DNA from: Sporomusa malonica
GTDB taxonomy: Bacteria; Bacillota; Negativicutes; Sporomusales; Sporomusaceae
Assembly: GCF_041428715.1 (NCBI RefSeq)
Contig: NZ_CP155572.1
Length of the DNA stretch: 64,000 nucleotides
Reading direction: 5' to 3' (one strand)
Shown: piece after piece, positions 16,400 to 24,672 of the stretch
Layout of the letters: each line of letters opens with the position of its first letter
How positions within the stretch are numbered: position 1 is the first letter of the stretch
Position numbers and translations under genes: made by a program
Notes under the pieces: model-generated
Told to the model about the DNA's origin: nothing
What the model saw: the letters and a program-made list of their open reading frames with translations, nothing else
Database searches by the model: none

Positions 16400-17371
16400 C
16401 TAGATTTCTTTGCTCATATCCTTGATTAGCTTTTTTATCTCTACCTTTTGTGTCAATAAGCCGTTTTGCACTAGAAATTCCTGTGTTTTTTCCAAATCTT
16501 TGATATCACTGTCGGTGATGGCAGGATTAAAATCATACCAGCCATACATTTTTTGGACATCTTCTACTGAGATACCTGTCTCGGCGGCAGCAATACGGTA
16601 TACCTCTTCTGGATGGTCTTTCATATAGGCTAAGCTTTGCTGGTGAACCTTCATATAACGCTTAACAGTGTCCTGGTTTTCTTGCAGAAACTTACCCTCT
16701 ACGGCGATGACAATGGTAGCGTCCAAGAGGCCCTCGCCAGTGGCAATCACCCGGCCGCCGGCTTCTATGGCTTTGGGTACAGCCGGTCCGGCAACAAGAG
16801 CTGCATCGGCATCGCCAGACATCATGGCTGTAACACCTTGGGGAATGCCCATGTTGACAAACTTGACAGCATCACCAGCCAGACCCTGCTGTTTGAGCGA
16901 AGCCAGGAGAAGTTGGTGGAGTATGGTGCCTTTAGGACCGGCCACTGTTCGGCCGTTGAGGTCAGCCACTGTTTTGATGGCCGGATTTTTGGCCATGATG
17001 ACAAAGGCTTTGGGGGCTCGGCTATACATCCCAATGATTTTAATATCAAGCCCATTGGCTGCTGCCAAAATGGCTGAGGTACCACCCAGAGCATTGCAAA
17101 AGTTCAGTGAACCTGACGCTAACGCAGCTGTCATCTTAGGCCCTTCGGTTATTTCAGGAAAGGCAACCTTAGTATTGTCTTTAGCAAATTCTTTTTCGAA
17201 AAGCTCAAGTTTTTTCTCGACAATGGAGGGCACATTGAGCGGCAGTTTGACATAGGAGATATTTACAGTATCCAGCTTTTTAACCACCGGCTGGCTCGGT
17301 TGGCTGGTGCCGCAGCCGGTAATTGTCATGATAAAGACGGTTATCAGCAGTATTGAAGTTAGTTTTTTCAT
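16400..17371 (-). CDS. ABC transporter substrate-binding lipoprotein (SsuA/NMT1 family)
   Basis: A 323-residue periplasmic binding protein. The leader ends in a lipobox, ITGCG, with the lipidated Cys near residue 20. The mature part has the NMT1/SsuA/TauA fold pattern: LNVPSIVEKKLELFEKEF, ALASGSLNFCNALGGTSAI, the hinge strand VADLNGRTVAGPKGTILHQLL and AGGRVIATGEGL. It is followed upstream on the minus strand by ATPase and permease genes, giving a permease-ATPase-binding protein order. Family members carry sulfonates, taurine, nitrate or pyrimidine precursors; the ligand here cannot be told from sequence. Confidence 0.9.
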   Translation of the reverse strand: MKKLTSILLITVFIMTITGCGTSQPSQPVVKKLDTVNISYVKLPLNVPSIVEKKLELFEKEFAKDNTKVAFPEITEGPKMTAALASGSLNFCNALGGTSAILAAANGLDIKIIGMYSRAPKAFVIMAKNPAIKTVADLNGRTVAGPKGTILHQLLLASLKQQGLAGDAVKFVNMGIPQGVTAMMSGDADAALVAGPAVPKAIEAGGRVIATGEGLLDATIVIAVEGKFLQENQDTVKRYMKVHQQSLAYMKDHPEEVYRIAAAETGISVEDVQKMYGWYDFNPAITDSDIKDLEKTQEFLVQNGLLTQKVEIKKLIKDMSKEI

Positions 17372-17414
17372 TGTAACACCCCTTTTTTAGGCTATTTAAC
17401 AGATCAAAGACAGA

Positions 17415-18137
17415 TCATCTGTCCATTATTGCCTGTAGTACTTGGGTTCTGATTTCATAAAACTCTTTGGAAGCTGTATCACGGGGATAGGTAAGCGGTA
17501 CTGAAAAATCCCGGAGAATACGTCCTCCCTCCATGACAATAACCTGCTGGCCCAAGAGGACAGCCTCGTCAACATCATGGGTAACAAACAGAATTGTCTT
17601 CTTGGCAAGTAGAAAAATGTTGACCAGCTCTTTTTGGAGGCTGGCTCTGGTAAATGCGTCCAAAGCACCGAGGGGCTCGTCCATCAAGATGATGTCAGGA
17701 TTGTAGCAGAGGGCGCGGCCAAGTGCTGTCCGCTGAGCCATACCTCCGGAGATTTGGGCAGGATATGCTTTTCTGAAGTCTTCCAGATGAAGCATTTTCA
17801 AATAATGCTGCACTGTCTGCTGTACCTGATCATGGTCCTGCTCTTGCAGCAGAGCAAAGGCCATATTATTCTCTACCGTAAGCCAGGGCATGAGCCGCGG
17901 TTCTTGAAATACCAGTCCGATTTTGGCATTTGGCGGGTTAAAACCCATTGTACCGCAGCTTTTTGGCTCCAGGCCTGCGATAAGCCTAAGCAGGGTTGTT
18001 TTGCCGCAGCCACTGCGCCCAACTATGGTGACAAACCGGCCTGTTTCTACAGTCAGGCTGATATCAGATACTGCCGGTACCTGCTTATTTTCAATGATAT
18101 AGGTTTTACCTACGCCGCTAAGCGTTAAAGCCATCAT
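17415..18137 (-). CDS. ABC transporter ATPase (SsuB/TauB type)
   Basis: A 240-residue nucleotide-binding subunit. Walker A GRSGCGKTT near 39-47, signature ISGGMAQR near 130, Walker B ILMDEPLGALD near 154 and the switch His in FVTHDVDEAV near 185 are all intact. The signature begins SGGM rather than SGGQ, common in this subfamily. The gene overlaps the permease gene by 4 nt and precedes the binding-protein gene by 43 nt, so it is the middle gene of a three-gene importer operon. Confidence 0.93.
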   Translation of the reverse strand: MMALTLSGVGKTYIIENKQVPAVSDISLTVETGRFVTIVGRSGCGKTTLLRLIAGLEPKSCGTMGFNPPNAKIGLVFQEPRLMPWLTVENNMAFALLQEQDHDQVQQTVQHYLKMLHLEDFRKAYPAQISGGMAQRTALGRALCYNPDIILMDEPLGALDAFTRASLQKELVNIFLLAKKTILFVTHDVDEAVLLGQQVIVMEGGRILRDFSVPLTYPRDTASKEFYEIRTQVLQAIMDR

Positions 18138-18889
18138 AAGTCTGCCATCCCTTTTGCCCAGGGCATGCCATAGTGGGTTAGTTTCAAAAACAGATAATCA
18201 ATAATATAACCGATGGTACCAATGGTAAAGATGCCAATAATAACGATGTCTGAGCGTGAGATTTGCTCGGCGTCAAGAATCATATAGCCGATACCAGCTG
18301 ATGCTGCGACAAGTTCGGCGCCAATCAGTGCCCGCCAGCTGTACCCAAGCCCTAGGCGCATGCCAATAATAATGAAAGGTAAAGTGGCAGGCAAAATGAT
18401 TTTGAGAAATTTGTCGCTGGCGCTCAAGCCAAAAGCGTCACCTACTTCAAGCAGTTTTTTGTCACACTGGCGAATACCATTTAAGGTATTTAAGAATACC
18501 GGGAAGAACGAGGCAAGGATAATGACAGCAAGCTTTGAGGCTTCGCCAATGCCAAACCAGAGAATAAGCATAGGGATGCAGGCCAAGGGCGGAATATGCC
18601 GGATAAATTCGACCGGTGGATTGATGTAAGGCTCAAACTTCCGGTTCATGCCCAGCAGAACGGCAAGTGGAAAAGCCAATAGGAAAGAAAAAGTAAATCC
18701 GGAAATCACCCGGTAAAAACTGATGGAGAGGTGCTGAAAGAGTGTGCCTTTATCCAGCAGTGTGAGCGCTGTAGCAAATACCTGCTCAGGCGGCGGAATA
18801 ATGTAGAAACTGACAAGCTTGAGCTTAGATACTATCAGCCAAAGCAGCATAACGCTAGCAGGAATGAGGAGGCCTTTGATGAGGTTCAT
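18134..18889 (-). CDS. ABC transporter permease (SsuC/TauC type)
   Basis: Inner-membrane permease with about six transmembrane segments and the coupling-loop motif DAFGLSASDKFLKIILPATLPFI (EAA-type). The frame is open upstream to 19267, but ATG 18889 (MNLIKGLLIPASVML) gives 251 residues, the normal length for the family; it has AAGGAG about 12 nt before it. A second possible start is ATG 18934. The longer N-terminal extension has no membrane or domain signal and covers the divergent promoter region of the histidine kinase gene, so it is unlikely. First gene of the importer operon. Confidence 0.85.
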   Translation of the reverse strand: MNLIKGLLIPASVMLLWLIVSKLKLVSFYIIPPPEQVFATALTLLDKGTLFQHLSISFYRVISGFTFSFLLAFPLAVLLGMNRKFEPYINPPVEFIRHIPPLACIPMLILWFGIGEASKLAVIILASFFPVFLNTLNGIRQCDKKLLEVGDAFGLSASDKFLKIILPATLPFIIIGMRLGLGYSWRALIGAELVAASAGIGYMILDAEQISRSDIVIIGIFTIGTIGYIIDYLFLKLTHYGMPWAKGMADL

Positions 18890-19094
18890 GAGTACATATA
18901 GCTCCTTTTCGGGGATATTGGATAAATTCGACATTCCTGCATAGATATTCCTGCAAAAGGAGCAGAACAATCTACAAACCACTCTTCTGATATTTATTTG
19001 GCAGACAGCAGGATTCCACAGAATTCTACTAGAATAAAATTCATTTGGATCAATCAGTATTGGTTTTAGGTAAGTCAGAAAGGAGGTGGCGTAG

Positions 19095-20630
19095 GTGGGG
19101 CGTGGCGACATCGAAGGAGCCCTGTTGGTTTTGTTTTTTTTCGCTATTGCTGTGGCTACGCCGCTTGCTAGTTTCCTTATTAGCAAACAAAATAGCAGTG
19201 TATTTTTTTCTATCAGCTGGCTGGCCTTATGTGCTGGTACCAGTTTATTCGCCCAAATGGGAATCAAGAGTGTTTTTGTTGAGGCAACACTTTTTTGGGA
19301 CTATATCACCCTGGTTTTTACATATCTTTTGCCAGCAGCGCTGTATAGCTTGATTGACCAGAGTTTAAGCCAGGGCAGCCATAAATGGCTGGCTCGCATG
19401 TCAAGGCTGCATATTGTTTATGTAGTAGCGGCACTAGTCGGGGTGGCGGCCAATATAGTAACTGCTGCAACGGCTGTCAATGTTTTCGGCAGTATAACAG
19501 CCATTACTGGCCTCTTTGTCTTTGGCGTTGTTGTTAAAAAGGCGATACAAGGGAATCTCTCTGCAAGGATAATTGCTGTAGGATTAAGCCTGCTAGCCGT
19601 TTCTATAGACGCCTCACTGCTTGCTAAAGAGGTGGGTATTGCTTGGCCTGTACACTATACCCCGCACTGGGGGCTTGGCATAATCATTTTAACTTTTTTG
19701 CTGATGCTGCGGCTGCAATTATTAGCAGAGATTTTGAGCAACCGAAAAATATTGGCAAGGACTTGGCGAAGTGTAAGCAGTACAGGTTGTCCTGTAGAGC
19801 TGCGCGGCCATAAGTCTTCGAATGGTCAGGCTGAGCAGGCTTTGCCTTCAGAGCAGCTGAAACAGGCAGTGACAGGTAGTAATTATCAGTCCGAACAGGC
19901 AATCGTCACTGAAGACAAAATTACTTGTTTTGCGCATGAGATAAATTCGCCGCTGGGGACAGGTATTATGACTGCGTCCTATCTTAGTCAAGAAGTGGAA
20001 GACTTAGCCCTGTTATTTAAAGAAGGTGCAATAAAGAAGTCAGATCTGGAAAGACATCTTAACTTATACAGTGAATCAGCCGATATTATACTTGCCAACC
20101 TTCAGAGTGCTGCCGAAATAGTTAAAGATTTCCGCAAGTCAGCAGCTGGGCAGCAGGCACAGCAGAGACAGACTTTTAGCATAAAAGCGCAGGTTAAACA
20201 GGTGCTGCTGGCATTAAAGCCCAGGCTCACACAGGCTGGGCATCAAATTCAGTTGAATTGTGGTGCCGACCTAAGAATCAGCGGTTTTCCTAATCTCCTC
20301 TCCCAGGTCATTGCCAACCTGGTACTGAACTCACTATTCCATGGCTATGACCAGGGCGAACAGGGGAGCATTGTTTTGAATATATTTAAAGAAGATAATA
20401 TGGTGGTATTTGAGTATTCAGATGACGGTAAAGGTATGAATGAGGATACGCTTGCGCATATCTTCGAGCCACATTTTACGACTAATCGCGAGCACGGCAG
20501 TACTGGACTCGGGCTTAGTATTGTAAAAGAGATAATCACGGCAAAGTGTGGCGGAACGATTGTGTGCCATAGTACTGAAGGCAAGGGTGTTATTTTTACA
20601 ATAAGGCTTCCAATAGGAGAGTTGAGTTAA
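19095..20630 (+). CDS. Membrane sensor histidine kinase
   Basis: A 511-residue two-component kinase. The N-terminal ~215 residues form about seven hydrophobic segments, followed by a linker, a dimerisation/phosphoacceptor segment with the H-box FAHEINSPLGTGI (His near 281), and an HATPase_c domain: N-box NLVLNSLFHGY near 410, G1 DDGKGM near 440 and G2 GSTGLGLSIVKEI near 472. It starts at GTG 19095 behind AAGGAGGTGGCG. The stop overlaps the ATG of the response regulator gene (TAATG), so the two are translationally coupled. Signal unknown; the ABC transporter operon is transcribed divergently. Confidence 0.9.
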   Translation: MGRGDIEGALLVLFFFAIAVATPLASFLISKQNSSVFFSISWLALCAGTSLFAQMGIKSVFVEATLFWDYITLVFTYLLPAALYSLIDQSLSQGSHKWLARMSRLHIVYVVAALVGVAANIVTAATAVNVFGSITAITGLFVFGVVVKKAIQGNLSARIIAVGLSLLAVSIDASLLAKEVGIAWPVHYTPHWGLGIIILTFLLMLRLQLLAEILSNRKILARTWRSVSSTGCPVELRGHKSSNGQAEQALPSEQLKQAVTGSNYQSEQAIVTEDKITCFAHEINSPLGTGIMTASYLSQEVEDLALLFKEGAIKKSDLERHLNLYSESADIILANLQSAAEIVKDFRKSAAGQQAQQRQTFSIKAQVKQVLLALKPRLTQAGHQIQLNCGADLRISGFPNLLSQVIANLVLNSLFHGYDQGEQGSIVLNIFKEDNMVVFEYSDDGKGMNEDTLAHIFEPHFTTNREHGSTGLGLSIVKEIITAKCGGTIVCHSTEGKGVIFTIRLPIGELS

Positions 20631-22201
20631 TGAATAATGAAACAGATAAACTGATTTTTGGTGCAGACAATGATGACAGCCTGCTGGTATTTTCCCCTGA
20701 ACATGAGGCAGGCGGCAGCAATACATGGAAAGTAATGATTGTGGATGATGATCGGAGTATTCACCAGGTTACCAAGCACATCTTAAAGGATTTTACGTTT
20801 GAGGGAAAACCATTACGATTTTTCAGCGCGTATTCGCCAGACGAAGCCATAGAATTGGTGCGGCGTAACCCTGATGTGGCTGTAATGTTGTTAGATGTTG
20901 TAATGGACGGGGATAAAGCCGGTCTGAAGGTGGCCAGATTTATCCGGGAAGTACTGAATAACCGCTTGGTACGGATTATTTTAAGAACAGGTCAACCGCA
21001 GGAAGCGCCAGAGGAAACGGTTATTCGCGATTATGATATTAACGATTATAAGGAAAAGACCGAGCTTACGGCCCGGAAATTAACAACTACCATGATTGCA
21101 TCACTCAGATCCTATCGTGATATTGTCAGCCTGGATAATAACAAGAAGGGCTTGGAAAAAACGTTGGAATCTGCGGCGGCGTTACTTGAGGCTCAGTCCT
21201 TAAAGCGCTTGGCATCTTGTATCCTCACCCAACTGCTGTCTATCTTAAGTATAAACCCCCACCATAATGCGGAAACTATTTCCGGTCTGGTGGCAGTCAA
21301 AGAAGCGAATGGTGAATTTTATATACTGGACGGCACTGAGAAATACTGTGGTATGGTGGGGTGTCCGGCTAGGCAAATGGCTGCAGGCGATCTTGAGGAA
21401 ATCATTGATAAAGCGCGTCAGAGCAAAAAAGGCATCCATTTTGACCATTGCTTTATTCAATACTTTCATGGCAAAAATCAGCATGAGACCTTTATTTATT
21501 TGGAAGGATTAAACAGTTTAACAGACTGGGAAAAAAACCTGATTAACATCTTTGGCATGACTGTGGCGGCTACTTTTGATAACAGCTTCCTCGCCCAAGA
21601 AATTGAGGATACGCAGAAAGAAATTATTTTTACATTAGGAGAGTTTTCTGAGGCTCGTTCTAAAGAGACCGGAAATCATGTGCGGCGGGTTGCTGAGTAT
21701 TCTAAACTCCTTGCTTTGAAATATGGCTTGCCGGAAGATGAGGCCGAGCTGATCAAACTGGCATCACCTATGCATGATGTCGGCAAACTGGGTATTACCG
21801 ATACCATCCTCAACAAGCCTGGTAAACTGGCACCAGAGGAGTTTGAGGTGATCAAGGCACATGGTGTATTAGGCTATGAAATACTACGGAGCTCCAACCG
21901 CAAGATTATGAAGGCTGCTGCTATTATTGCCTTGCAGCATCATGAGAAATATGATGGCACAGGCTATCCTGACGGCCTTAAAGGCGAGGATATCCATATT
22001 TACGGTAGAATAACGGCTATTGCTGACGTGTTTGATGCGTTAGGCAGTAATCGGGTCTACAAAGCAGCCTGGCCGCTAGACAAAATCCTCGAATACTTCG
22101 CCAGTGAAAAGGGGATACATTTTGACCCTAAGCTTGTTGATATATTCATGGAAAACCTTGAAGAATTTTTGCATATTAGGGATACTTTTAAGGATATGTA
22201 A
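20630..22201 (+). CDS. Response regulator with HD-GYP phosphodiesterase output
   Basis: A 523-residue partner of the upstream kinase. The receiver domain (about 30-155) has the acidic pocket MIVDDDRS, the phosphoacceptor Asp in LLDVVMDGD near 88 and Lys in NDYKEKTEL. A DUF3369-like middle domain (about 165-330) follows, then an HD-GYP domain (about 335-515) with HDVGKLG near 383 and HHEKYDGTGYPDGLKGE near 437. HD-GYP proteins hydrolyse cyclic-di-GMP, so the pair likely links a membrane signal to second-messenger breakdown. All catalytic residues visible are intact. A long hairpin terminator follows. Confidence 0.93.
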   Translation: MNNETDKLIFGADNDDSLLVFSPEHEAGGSNTWKVMIVDDDRSIHQVTKHILKDFTFEGKPLRFFSAYSPDEAIELVRRNPDVAVMLLDVVMDGDKAGLKVARFIREVLNNRLVRIILRTGQPQEAPEETVIRDYDINDYKEKTELTARKLTTTMIASLRSYRDIVSLDNNKKGLEKTLESAAALLEAQSLKRLASCILTQLLSILSINPHHNAETISGLVAVKEANGEFYILDGTEKYCGMVGCPARQMAAGDLEEIIDKARQSKKGIHFDHCFIQYFHGKNQHETFIYLEGLNSLTDWEKNLINIFGMTVAATFDNSFLAQEIEDTQKEIIFTLGEFSEARSKETGNHVRRVAEYSKLLALKYGLPEDEAELIKLASPMHDVGKLGITDTILNKPGKLAPEEFEVIKAHGVLGYEILRSSNRKIMKAAAIIALQHHEKYDGTGYPDGLKGEDIHIYGRITAIADVFDALGSNRVYKAAWPLDKILEYFASEKGIHFDPKLVDIFMENLEEFLHIRDTFKDM

Positions 22202-22208
22202 TACGGGA

Positions 22209-22292
22209 ATGGGATTGCCACGCTGCACTCGCATGACTTGAGGGTTACTCTCAGGTTGTCATTCGAGCGTTAGCGTGGCAATCTCGTTTTTT
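22209..22292 (+). terminator. Long-stem terminator after the two-component operon
   Basis: GGGATTGCCACGCT pairs with AGCGTGGCAATCTC across a structured middle (further TCG/CGA pairing), followed by a T-run, directly after the response regulator stop. Confidence 0.8.
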
Positions 22293-22295
22293 GCA

Positions 22296-22325
22296 TTGAC
22301 ACATAGTTTTGTTTGGCGGTAAACT
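22296..22325 (+). promoter_or_regulatory. Candidate sigma-A promoter of the SNF symporter gene
   Basis: TTGACA at 22296-22301 and TAAACT at 22320-22325, spaced by 18 nt, stand just after the previous terminator and about 40 nt before the symporter start. Confidence 0.5.
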
Positions 22326-22363
22326 ACAATGTGTAGTAATGTTTACTGGGAGGAGAACTATTT

Positions 22364-23734
22364 ATGGCTGATTCGCAGCAAAAGCGGGAGGGTTTTTCAT
22401 CTGGGTTGGCAGTGTTTTTTGCCACATTAGGCAGTGCTGTCGGTCTGGGAAATATCTGGAAGTTTCCCTATCTTACTGGGCAATTTGGCGGCGGGGCGTT
22501 TCTGTTGGTCTATTTTATTTGTATTGTGCTTGTCGGTCTGCCGGTAATGCTAAGTGAGTTTTACCTGGGGCGAAGCACTCGAAGAAATGCTGTTGGGGCT
22601 TTTGAAAAGCTCAAGCCGCACAGCGCTTGGCGTTATACTGGTGTTATGGCTGTGTTTGGCGTTTATTTAATCATGTTCTTTTACAGCTGTGTTGCCGGCT
22701 GGGTCTATTTGTATCTGTTTAAAGCCGTCGCAGGAGACTTTGCCGGGATTACCGCCGCGGCTGCCAAGGCTCAGTTCGGCAGTGTTGTTGTGGGGCCGCT
22801 AAGTCCGATTATTTGGCAAGTTATTGTTATGGCTACTGTTTCCTCAATTCTTATTATGGGGGTTAAGCAGGGCATTGAACGTATTACAAAAACCCTTATG
22901 CCGCTATTCTTTATACTCATTGTGCTCTGTGACATCCGGGCTTTGACGCTGCCTGGCGCAGGGGCGGGAATCGACTTTTTATTCAATGTTGATTTTAGCA
23001 AGATTACGCCACCTGTCATTCTGACGGCGCTGGGCCTTTCGTTTTTTAAGCTGTCGCTGGGGATGGGCACAATGGTAACTTATAGCAGCTATTTTACTCA
23101 CGATAACAATTTGTTTGGTACAGCCGTTAAAGTCGCTTTCTCAGACACCTTGGTCTCGATGCTGGCAGGTTTGGCTATCTTTCCAGCAGTGTTTTCGTTC
23201 GGTATGGAGCCAGGAGCTGGTCCTGGTCTTCTATTTATGACAATTCCACTCGTTTTTTCGCAAATGCCGCTAGGCAGTGTCCTATTAGTAGCCTTCTTCT
23301 TTTTGGCGTCCATTGCCGCTACTACGGCAATGTTATCGCTGGTAGAGGTGCCTGTCGCCTATTTTGTTGAGGAAAAGGGTTATGGACGGAAAAAGGCGGT
23401 AGCTATTAATGCAGTCGTTATTTTGGCGTTTGGCGCATTAGCCGCTTTGTCTGCTGACAGTTCGGCTCTGCTGGGTAAATATACGTTATTTGACAAAGGA
23501 TTTTTTGACCTCTTTGATTATATCTCTTCAAACATCTTAATGCCGGTAGGTGGTCTACTAGTAGCTCTATTTGTTGGTTATATTGTTAAAAAATCCGAAC
23601 TGCGCGAGGAAGTAACCAATGGCGGTGCAATTGCGGCAGGGCTGTTTGATCTGTTTTACTTTATTGTCCGCTATATCACGCCTGCGCTGCTATTCCTGGT
23701 TTTCCTAAACTCCATTGGTGTGGTAAAATTGTAA
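22364..23734 (+). CDS. Sodium-dependent transporter, neurotransmitter:sodium symporter family
   Basis: A 456-residue LeuT-fold secondary transporter that imports amino acids or related small molecules with Na+. The signature of helix 1 is clear: FFATLGSAVGLGNIWKFPYL near residues 18-37, where the unwound segment binds Na+ and substrate. TM6 carries LSFFKLSLGMGTMVTYSSYF near 225-245. About eleven membrane segments can be counted, one fewer than in eukaryotic relatives and normal for bacterial members. It starts at ATG 22364 behind GGGAGGAG. Monocistronic. Substrate unknown. Confidence 0.92.
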   Translation: MADSQQKREGFSSGLAVFFATLGSAVGLGNIWKFPYLTGQFGGGAFLLVYFICIVLVGLPVMLSEFYLGRSTRRNAVGAFEKLKPHSAWRYTGVMAVFGVYLIMFFYSCVAGWVYLYLFKAVAGDFAGITAAAAKAQFGSVVVGPLSPIIWQVIVMATVSSILIMGVKQGIERITKTLMPLFFILIVLCDIRALTLPGAGAGIDFLFNVDFSKITPPVILTALGLSFFKLSLGMGTMVTYSSYFTHDNNLFGTAVKVAFSDTLVSMLAGLAIFPAVFSFGMEPGAGPGLLFMTIPLVFSQMPLGSVLLVAFFFLASIAATTAMLSLVEVPVAYFVEEKGYGRKKAVAINAVVILAFGALAALSADSSALLGKYTLFDKGFFDLFDYISSNILMPVGGLLVALFVGYIVKKSELREEVTNGGAIAAGLFDLFYFIVRYITPALLFLVFLNSIGVVKL

Positions 23735-23740
23735 AGAGAG

Positions 23741-23835
23741 ACTTAGCTTCAGCTGGGTTTCAACCCGGCTGAAGTTTAGTCGACCTAATCCAGGGACTTA
23801 GTCGCTCTTAATTCCTGTGGAGTTTTAGAGCGACT
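23741..23835. terminator. Hairpin pair after the symporter gene
   Basis: Two stem-loops lie in the gap: CTTCAGCTGGGTT/AACCCGGCTGAAG (23747-23774) and AGTCGCTCT/AGAGCGACT (23800-23835). The first, followed by TTTAGT, may be the symporter terminator; the second has no T-run. Confidence 0.55.
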
Positions 23836-23868
23836 TGGTCATCGGATAAATACCGCTGGATGCACAAC

Positions 23869-23910
23869 GGGGACGGTTTCTGACTTAATAGCAAGTCAAG
23901 AACCGTCCCC
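23869..23910. repeat. REP-like palindrome GGGGACGGTT...AACCGTCCCC
   Basis: Arms of 18 nt begin GGGGACGG and end CCGTCCCC, with two central mismatches and an AATAGC loop. The motif resembles short extragenic palindromes (GGGGACGGTTC/GAACCGTCCCC) that I recall as common in clostridial-type genomes and sometimes linked with IS200-like REP-associated transposases. No transposase gene lies in this window. Confidence 0.65.
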
Positions 23911-23931
23911 TATTAATAGGAGGCGACTAGA

Positions 23932-24672
23932 TTGGTTAATCTTCAATATCTATACGAGTGGTTTCAAGGCTATGTCCAGGCATATTATACGGAAGATAAA
24001 TTTATCATGGACAGAGTGTTGCTCAAAGAAGGGCACAGCAAAAGGGTAGCGGCCAGTTCGGTAAGTCTTGCCGGTTATTTAGCGCTGGATGCCAGGCAAA
24101 AGTCAATTGCTGAGGTTATCGGCCTGCTCCACGACATCTCGCGGTTCCGCCAAGTTACTGAGTACCGTACTTTTGTTGATGCCGACTCCTTTGATCATGG
24201 TGACGCAGGCGCAGCCGAACTTACCCAAAACAGCATCCTGCAGGAATTTACTGCAGCTGAGCAGGCCATGATTGGTTTTGCCATTATCAATCATAATAAG
24301 ATGCTTATTCCGCCTGCCTGCCCGGAAACAGAGCTTTTCGCAAAAATCATCCGCGATGCCGACAAACTGGATATCTTCCGGGTTCTGCCGCCGATACAGG
24401 CTGATCATGACTATTCTCCCAAACTGATTGGACAGCTAAAACAAGGCGGCGTGTTAGCCTACATTGATGTTAAGACACTGGCTGACAAGCGGCTGATCAG
24501 GCTGAGTTGGTTTTATGACATCTACTTTGACTGGACGCTAAAGCAACTGGTAGACGAAGGCTATCTGGAACGCCAGTTGGCCGCGTTGCCGGATAATGAG
24601 GACTGCAGTGTGATTAAGGCAACCCTGAAAGCGTATATTGCCAAAAGGCTGGCAGGTACCGCCATCATTTAA
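23932..24672 (+). CDS. HD-domain phosphohydrolase of unknown substrate
   Basis: A 246-residue cytosolic protein with an HD-type metal-dependent hydrolase domain. Seen: His in EGHSKRVAASS near 34, the HD pair in VIGLLHDISRFRQ near 66-67, FDHGDAGA near 86 (a further metal-ligand set), INHNKM near 122 and RDADKLDIFRV near 140. This resembles the HD-domain group acting on nucleotides. It starts at TTG 23932 behind AATAGGAGG. Its last 8 nt overlap the 3' end of the convergent HelD-like gene. Confidence 0.83.
   Translation: MVNLQYLYEWFQGYVQAYYTEDKFIMDRVLLKEGHSKRVAASSVSLAGYLALDARQKSIAEVIGLLHDISRFRQVTEYRTFVDADSFDHGDAGAAELTQNSILQEFTAAEQAMIGFAIINHNKMLIPPACPETELFAKIIRDADKLDIFRVLPPIQADHDYSPKLIGQLKQGGVLAYIDVKTLADKRLIRLSWFYDIYFDWTLKQLVDEGYLERQLAALPDNEDCSVIKATLKAYIAKRLAGTAII

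Noticed and set aside
18890..19267. N-terminal extension of the ABC permease frame
   Set aside because: It has no domain or membrane signal, and the downstream ATG gives normal family length; the extension overlaps the divergent promoter region.
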